Assembly (NCBI GenBank): GCA_964573885.1
Contig: CAZNLL010000001.1
Coordinates: 1-64,000, forward strand
Direction: 5' to 3'
Source: CAZNLL01 sp964573885
Lineage (GTDB): Bacteria > Desulfobacterota > DSM-4660 > Desulfatiglandales > Desulfatiglandaceae
Length of the DNA stretch: 64,000 nt
Shown: positions 61,626 through 64,000 of the stretch, in pieces
Position numbering within the stretch: the stretch's first letter is position 1
Layout: the number at the start of each line of letters is the position of its first letter
Made by a program: the position numbers and the translations under genes
Notes under the pieces: generated by a model
Databases searched by the model: none
What the model was told of the DNA's origin: nothing
Seen by the model: the letters and a program-made list of their open reading frames with translations, nothing else

Positions 61626-62222
61626 ATGAATAAGAAACTGGTTTTGATGACCGTTCTTCTTTTCGGCCTGGGTGTTATTTTCGCATCCTGTGCCGCTATA
61701 AAAACAACACCTTCAGAGGCGAATTTTAAGGACCCGAAGATTACCCTGGAGGAATTCATGGTGCCCCAGTACGACGGGTACTGGTATTTCTCCAGCAAGA
61801 CCAAGCCTACCAAGGGAAAGGCGGGCAACTACGGGGCGCCGTTGCCCATGAGTTTTCTCTTTTCCGTTGAGAATCCAAACCCTTACCCTATTACACTGGA
61901 CGGCCTCAAGTTTACGGTGGCCTTTGACAAGGAATTCGATATGGTGACGGTCAACAACCAGGATACCTATTGGATTCCCGCGGGCAAGACAGACCATGTG
62001 CGGGTCACCACCATGATTACGGCCCGTTCCGGGCTCTTAAGCCTTTTGGTGACCGGCGGCTTCAAGCTCAAGGCCAAGGGCTGGTCCCCCTGGGACGCCC
62101 TTGAGAGATGGTGGACTGGGATTCCTGAGTTTTCAGTACCTATAACCGTGAAAGAGGGGGCCTTCACCTTCACCGCCGACGGTGTGATCCGGGTGCTGCC
62201 CTTTCAGGCGACTTTTCCCTAA
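61626..62222 (+). CDS. LEA2-like (water stress/hypersensitive response domain) lipoprotein
   Basis: The 198-residue product starts at ATG 61626, with GGGAGG seven bases upstream. A lipoprotein signal ends in FASC (lipid attachment at Cys22). The mature part contains FLFSVENPNPYPITLDGLKF and further beta-strands characteristic of the LEA14/WHy fold, which binds hydrophobic or desiccation-related partners. It is predicted to sit in the periplasm on a membrane. Proximity to the transporter and ligases hints at handling of hydrophobic acids, but no function is proven. A strong terminator follows directly. Confidence 0.8.
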   Translation: MNKKLVLMTVLLFGLGVIFASCAAIKTTPSEANFKDPKITLEEFMVPQYDGYWYFSSKTKPTKGKAGNYGAPLPMSFLFSVENPNPYPITLDGLKFTVAFDKEFDMVTVNNQDTYWIPAGKTDHVRVTTMITARSGLLSLLVTGGFKLKAKGWSPWDALERWWTGIPEFSVPITVKEGAFTFTADGVIRVLPFQATFP

Positions 62223-62237
62223 ACCGTGATTGACTGA

Positions 62238-62277
62238 GCCCTTTGCCTTGGGAAAACCTGGCAAAGGGCGTTTTTTT
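62238..62277 (+). terminator. Intrinsic terminator after the LEA2-like lipoprotein gene
   Basis: A perfect 10-bp stem (GCCCTTTGCC at 62238-62247 with GGCAAAGGGC at 62260-62269) with a 12-base loop is followed by G and seven T (62271-62277). The ATG at 62278 begins immediately after the U-tract. Confidence 0.9.
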
Positions 62278-62289
62278 ATGAGGGACACT

Positions 62290-63810
62290 ATGGGACTTTA
62301 TGACTTTACCTTCTACGATCTCATGAACCGGAATGCAGCCGCCTTTAAGGACAAGGAGGCGTGGTATGAGGTGGATGACGGCCGAACCCTGACCTTCTCT
62401 CAGTATAAGGAAAGGGCGGACCAGCTCGCCTGCGGCCTGCAGCGGGCCGGGATCAAAAAGGGAGACCGCATCGGCGTGGTGGGGAAAAACAGCCTTGAAT
62501 TTTTTCTCCTCTATGGCGCGGCCGCCGGCCTGGGCGTTATCATGCTTCCCGTCAACTGGAGGCTTTCCGCCGAGGAAGTGGCCTATAACCTGAACGATTG
62601 CACCCCCAGGGTGGTATTTGCAGATGAGGGGTTTCAGGAGACCGTGGAGGGTGTAAAGGAAAAGCTGCCCTCCGTGGAGGAGTACTTCAACCTGGGGGCC
62701 AAGGGCCGCTTCGCGGATTTTGATCGTCTTCTCGGCCAGGGAACCGATTATGATCGCGCGGATGTGTCCACAGACGACGGCTTTGTGATCATCCACACGG
62801 CCGCCGTGGCTGGCAGGCCGAGAGGGGCCTTGCTGAGTCACGGCAACGTGCTTTGCGCGGATATGCACATTGATTACCTCTGCGGCTTGGACCACCAAGA
62901 CGTCCATCTCAATATCCTGCCCCTCTTCCACGTGGGGGGCCTGTTCCTGGTCACCTCGACCTTTCATGCGGGAGCGCTCAACGTCAATATGAGTAAATTT
63001 GACGCCGCCAAGGCCGTAGAGCTTATCAAGGAAAAGGGCGTAACCGTATTGTTTGAGTTTGCCCCTATCCTTGGTTCCATTTTGGATGAGCAGGAAAAGA
63101 CCGGGACGGATATCACGTCCTTGAGGGCCGCGGCCGGATTGGACGCCCCGGAGACCATTGAGAAATTCCAGCAGGTCACAGGGGGCACCTTTTACTGCCT
63201 TTACGGGCAGACGGAAACCTCCGCCATCGCCACCTTCGGTACCTACAATGAAAAGCCGGGATCCGCCGGCAGACCTCTTCCCCTGTCAGAGGTAAGACTC
63301 GTGGATGACTATGATCGTCCCGTACCTTTGGGCGAGGTCGGGGAGATTACCATGAAGGGGCCTATGGTCTTTAAGGGGTACTGGAATCTGCCAAAGGATA
63401 ATGAATATACCTTCAGGGAGGGGTGGCACCACACAGGAGATACGGGGCGATTTGATGCGGACGGGTTCCTCTGGTATGCAGGCCGTAAGGCTGAAAAGGA
63501 ACTGATTAAGCCCGGAGGCGAAAACGTCTACCCCGCAGAGGTGGAAAAGGCCATCCTGGAGCATCCTGCCATAGAAGGGGCGGTCGTCTTCGGCGTCCCC
63601 GACCCCAAATGGAAGGAGGGGATTAAGGCGGTGTGCCTCTTAAAACCCGGTCAGTCGCTCGAGGCCCAGGAACTGATTGATTTTGTGGGAGAGCAGATCG
63701 CCCGATACAAGAAGCCTCAGTACGTGGAATTTGTCACGGACTTTCCTTTTCTTGAAGACGGCTCTCCGGACAGGAACAAGATCAAGGAGATGTACGGAGG
63801 CGGGCAGTAA
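62290..63810 (+). CDS. AMP-forming acyl-CoA ligase with degenerate P-loop
   Basis: Counted from ATG 62290 (GAGG upstream) the protein has 506 residues; ATG 62278 is an alternative, and codons further upstream lie in the terminator. It is an adenylate-forming enzyme with LYGQTETSA, HHTGDTGRFDADGFLWYAGR and KPGGENVYPAEVEKAILEHP. The P-loop, normally SGTTGxPKG, reads HTAAVAGRPRGALLSH, losing the Ser/Thr run and replacing Lys by Arg. The C-terminal lysine region reads SPDRNKIKEMYG. It may still be active, since the P-loop is variable in some subfamilies, but the change is notable. Substrate unknown. Confidence 0.85.
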   Translation: MGLYDFTFYDLMNRNAAAFKDKEAWYEVDDGRTLTFSQYKERADQLACGLQRAGIKKGDRIGVVGKNSLEFFLLYGAAAGLGVIMLPVNWRLSAEEVAYNLNDCTPRVVFADEGFQETVEGVKEKLPSVEEYFNLGAKGRFADFDRLLGQGTDYDRADVSTDDGFVIIHTAAVAGRPRGALLSHGNVLCADMHIDYLCGLDHQDVHLNILPLFHVGGLFLVTSTFHAGALNVNMSKFDAAKAVELIKEKGVTVLFEFAPILGSILDEQEKTGTDITSLRAAAGLDAPETIEKFQQVTGGTFYCLYGQTETSAIATFGTYNEKPGSAGRPLPLSEVRLVDDYDRPVPLGEVGEITMKGPMVFKGYWNLPKDNEYTFREGWHHTGDTGRFDADGFLWYAGRKAEKELIKPGGENVYPAEVEKAILEHPAIEGAVVFGVPDPKWKEGIKAVCLLKPGQSLEAQELIDFVGEQIARYKKPQYVEFVTDFPFLEDGSPDRNKIKEMYGGGQ

Positions 63811-63833
63811 AAGCTCACCAAAACCCCACTTTG

Positions 63834-63862
63834 AAAGCCCTGCTATTAGTAGGGCTTTTTTT
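63834..63862 (+). terminator. Intrinsic terminator after the ligase gene
   Basis: AAAGCCCT (63834-63841) pairs with AGGGCTTT (63851-63858) across a nine-base loop, and seven T (63856-63862) follow. It ends eight bases before the recO start. Confidence 0.85.
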
Positions 63863-63870
63863 CTTGAATC

Positions 63871-64000
63871 ATGAACGCCCGGATTTCACCTTCTATTATT
63901 ATGCGCCTTCGAGACTTTGGTGAATCAGACCTCATGGTCGGTTTTTTCACCACGGACAAAGGCCGCTTGACAGGACTGGCGAAAGGCGCCAGGAGGAGCC
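63871..64000 (+). CDS. recO: DNA repair protein RecO, N-terminal part (runs off the window)
   Basis: Forty-three residues are visible: after MNARISPSI the motif MRLRDFGESDLMVGFFTTDK, then GRLTGLAKGARRS, matches the OB-fold N-terminus of RecO, which loads RecA on SSB-coated DNA with RecR. An in-frame TGA directly upstream makes ATG 63871 the earliest possible start, although no clear ribosome-binding site precedes it. The 3' part lies outside the window. Confidence 0.85.
   Translation, partial: MNARISPSIIMRLRDFGESDLMVGFFTTDKGRLTGLAKGARRS

Noticed and set aside
62230..62289. Upstream ATG at 62230 as the start of the ligase
   Set aside because: The first 40 bases would be the hairpin and U-tract of an intrinsic terminator, and homology starts at MGLYDF.
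1..64000. tRNA, rRNA, CRISPR arrays and insertion sequences
   Set aside because: No cloverleaf, rRNA segment, regularly spaced short direct repeats with unique spacers, transposase or terminal inverted repeats were found by reading both strands; the only large repeats are inside coding genes.

Overview
The window reads as a piece of chromosome from a Gram-negative anaerobe, most likely a Desulfobacterota (deltaproteobacterial) syntroph, sulfate reducer or relative. The pointers are the coenzyme-B12 acyl-CoA mutase pair, two branched-chain-type ABC transporters packed with acyl-CoA ligases, two acyl-CoA dehydrogenases, the strictly anaerobic ring-opening enzymes of the benzoyl-CoA pathway (BamA/Oah, Had, Dch), and standard outer-membrane genes (rlpA, rseP, an LptC-like protein). 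This assignment is an inference; no rRNA, tRNA, CRISPR array or transposase was seen.

Layout. 1-1431: 3' part of an acyl-CoA mutase large subunit and its B12-binding subunit. 1510-8945: envelope/glycoconjugate genes (secreted single-span protein, HpnK/ChbG-like deacetylase, B12-radical SAM protein, GNAT protein; then on the minus strand a large polytopic membrane protein and a GT2 glycosyltransferase). 9293-27165: a plus-strand group with its own promoter encoding a TPR plus outer-membrane beta-barrel protein, a FecR-domain protein with a 212-residue Thr-rich tail, an LptC-like protein and a giant 4662-residue modular surface protein that ends in a CFI-box type C-terminus and carries a 551-bp perfect internal repeat.

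27167-41475 is the most interesting block. A minus-strand operon (SDR, Had, BamA/Oah, Dch) is divergent from a plus-strand set (IclR regulator, two acyl-CoA dehydrogenases, a LivK-H-M-GF transporter with fused ATPases, an acyl-CoA ligase). Together they could import and activate an alicyclic acid such as cyclohexanecarboxylate, desaturate it twice to cyclohexa-1,5-diene-1-carboxyl-CoA and open the ring to 3-hydroxypimelyl-CoA without a benzoyl-CoA reductase. The second dehydrogenase has Asp91 and lacks the catalytic Glu, the reported signature of cyclohex-1-ene-1-carboxyl-CoA dehydrogenase. Three copies of a TTTCA-N4-TGAAA palindrome mark a likely regulon, one of them over the iclR start codon.

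41477-53201: housekeeping genes (a cNMP-domain remnant, rlpA, ihfA, coaD, rsmD, psd, and the classical rpsB-tsf-pyrH-frr-uppS-cdsA-dxr-rseP-tsaB run on the minus strand). 52965-54384: a small unknown protein and dgt. 54574-63810: a second Liv-type transporter operon with an embedded long-chain acyl-CoA synthetase, a LEA2-like lipoprotein and, behind a terminator, another AMP-forming ligase with an unusual P-loop. The window ends in the 5' part of recO.
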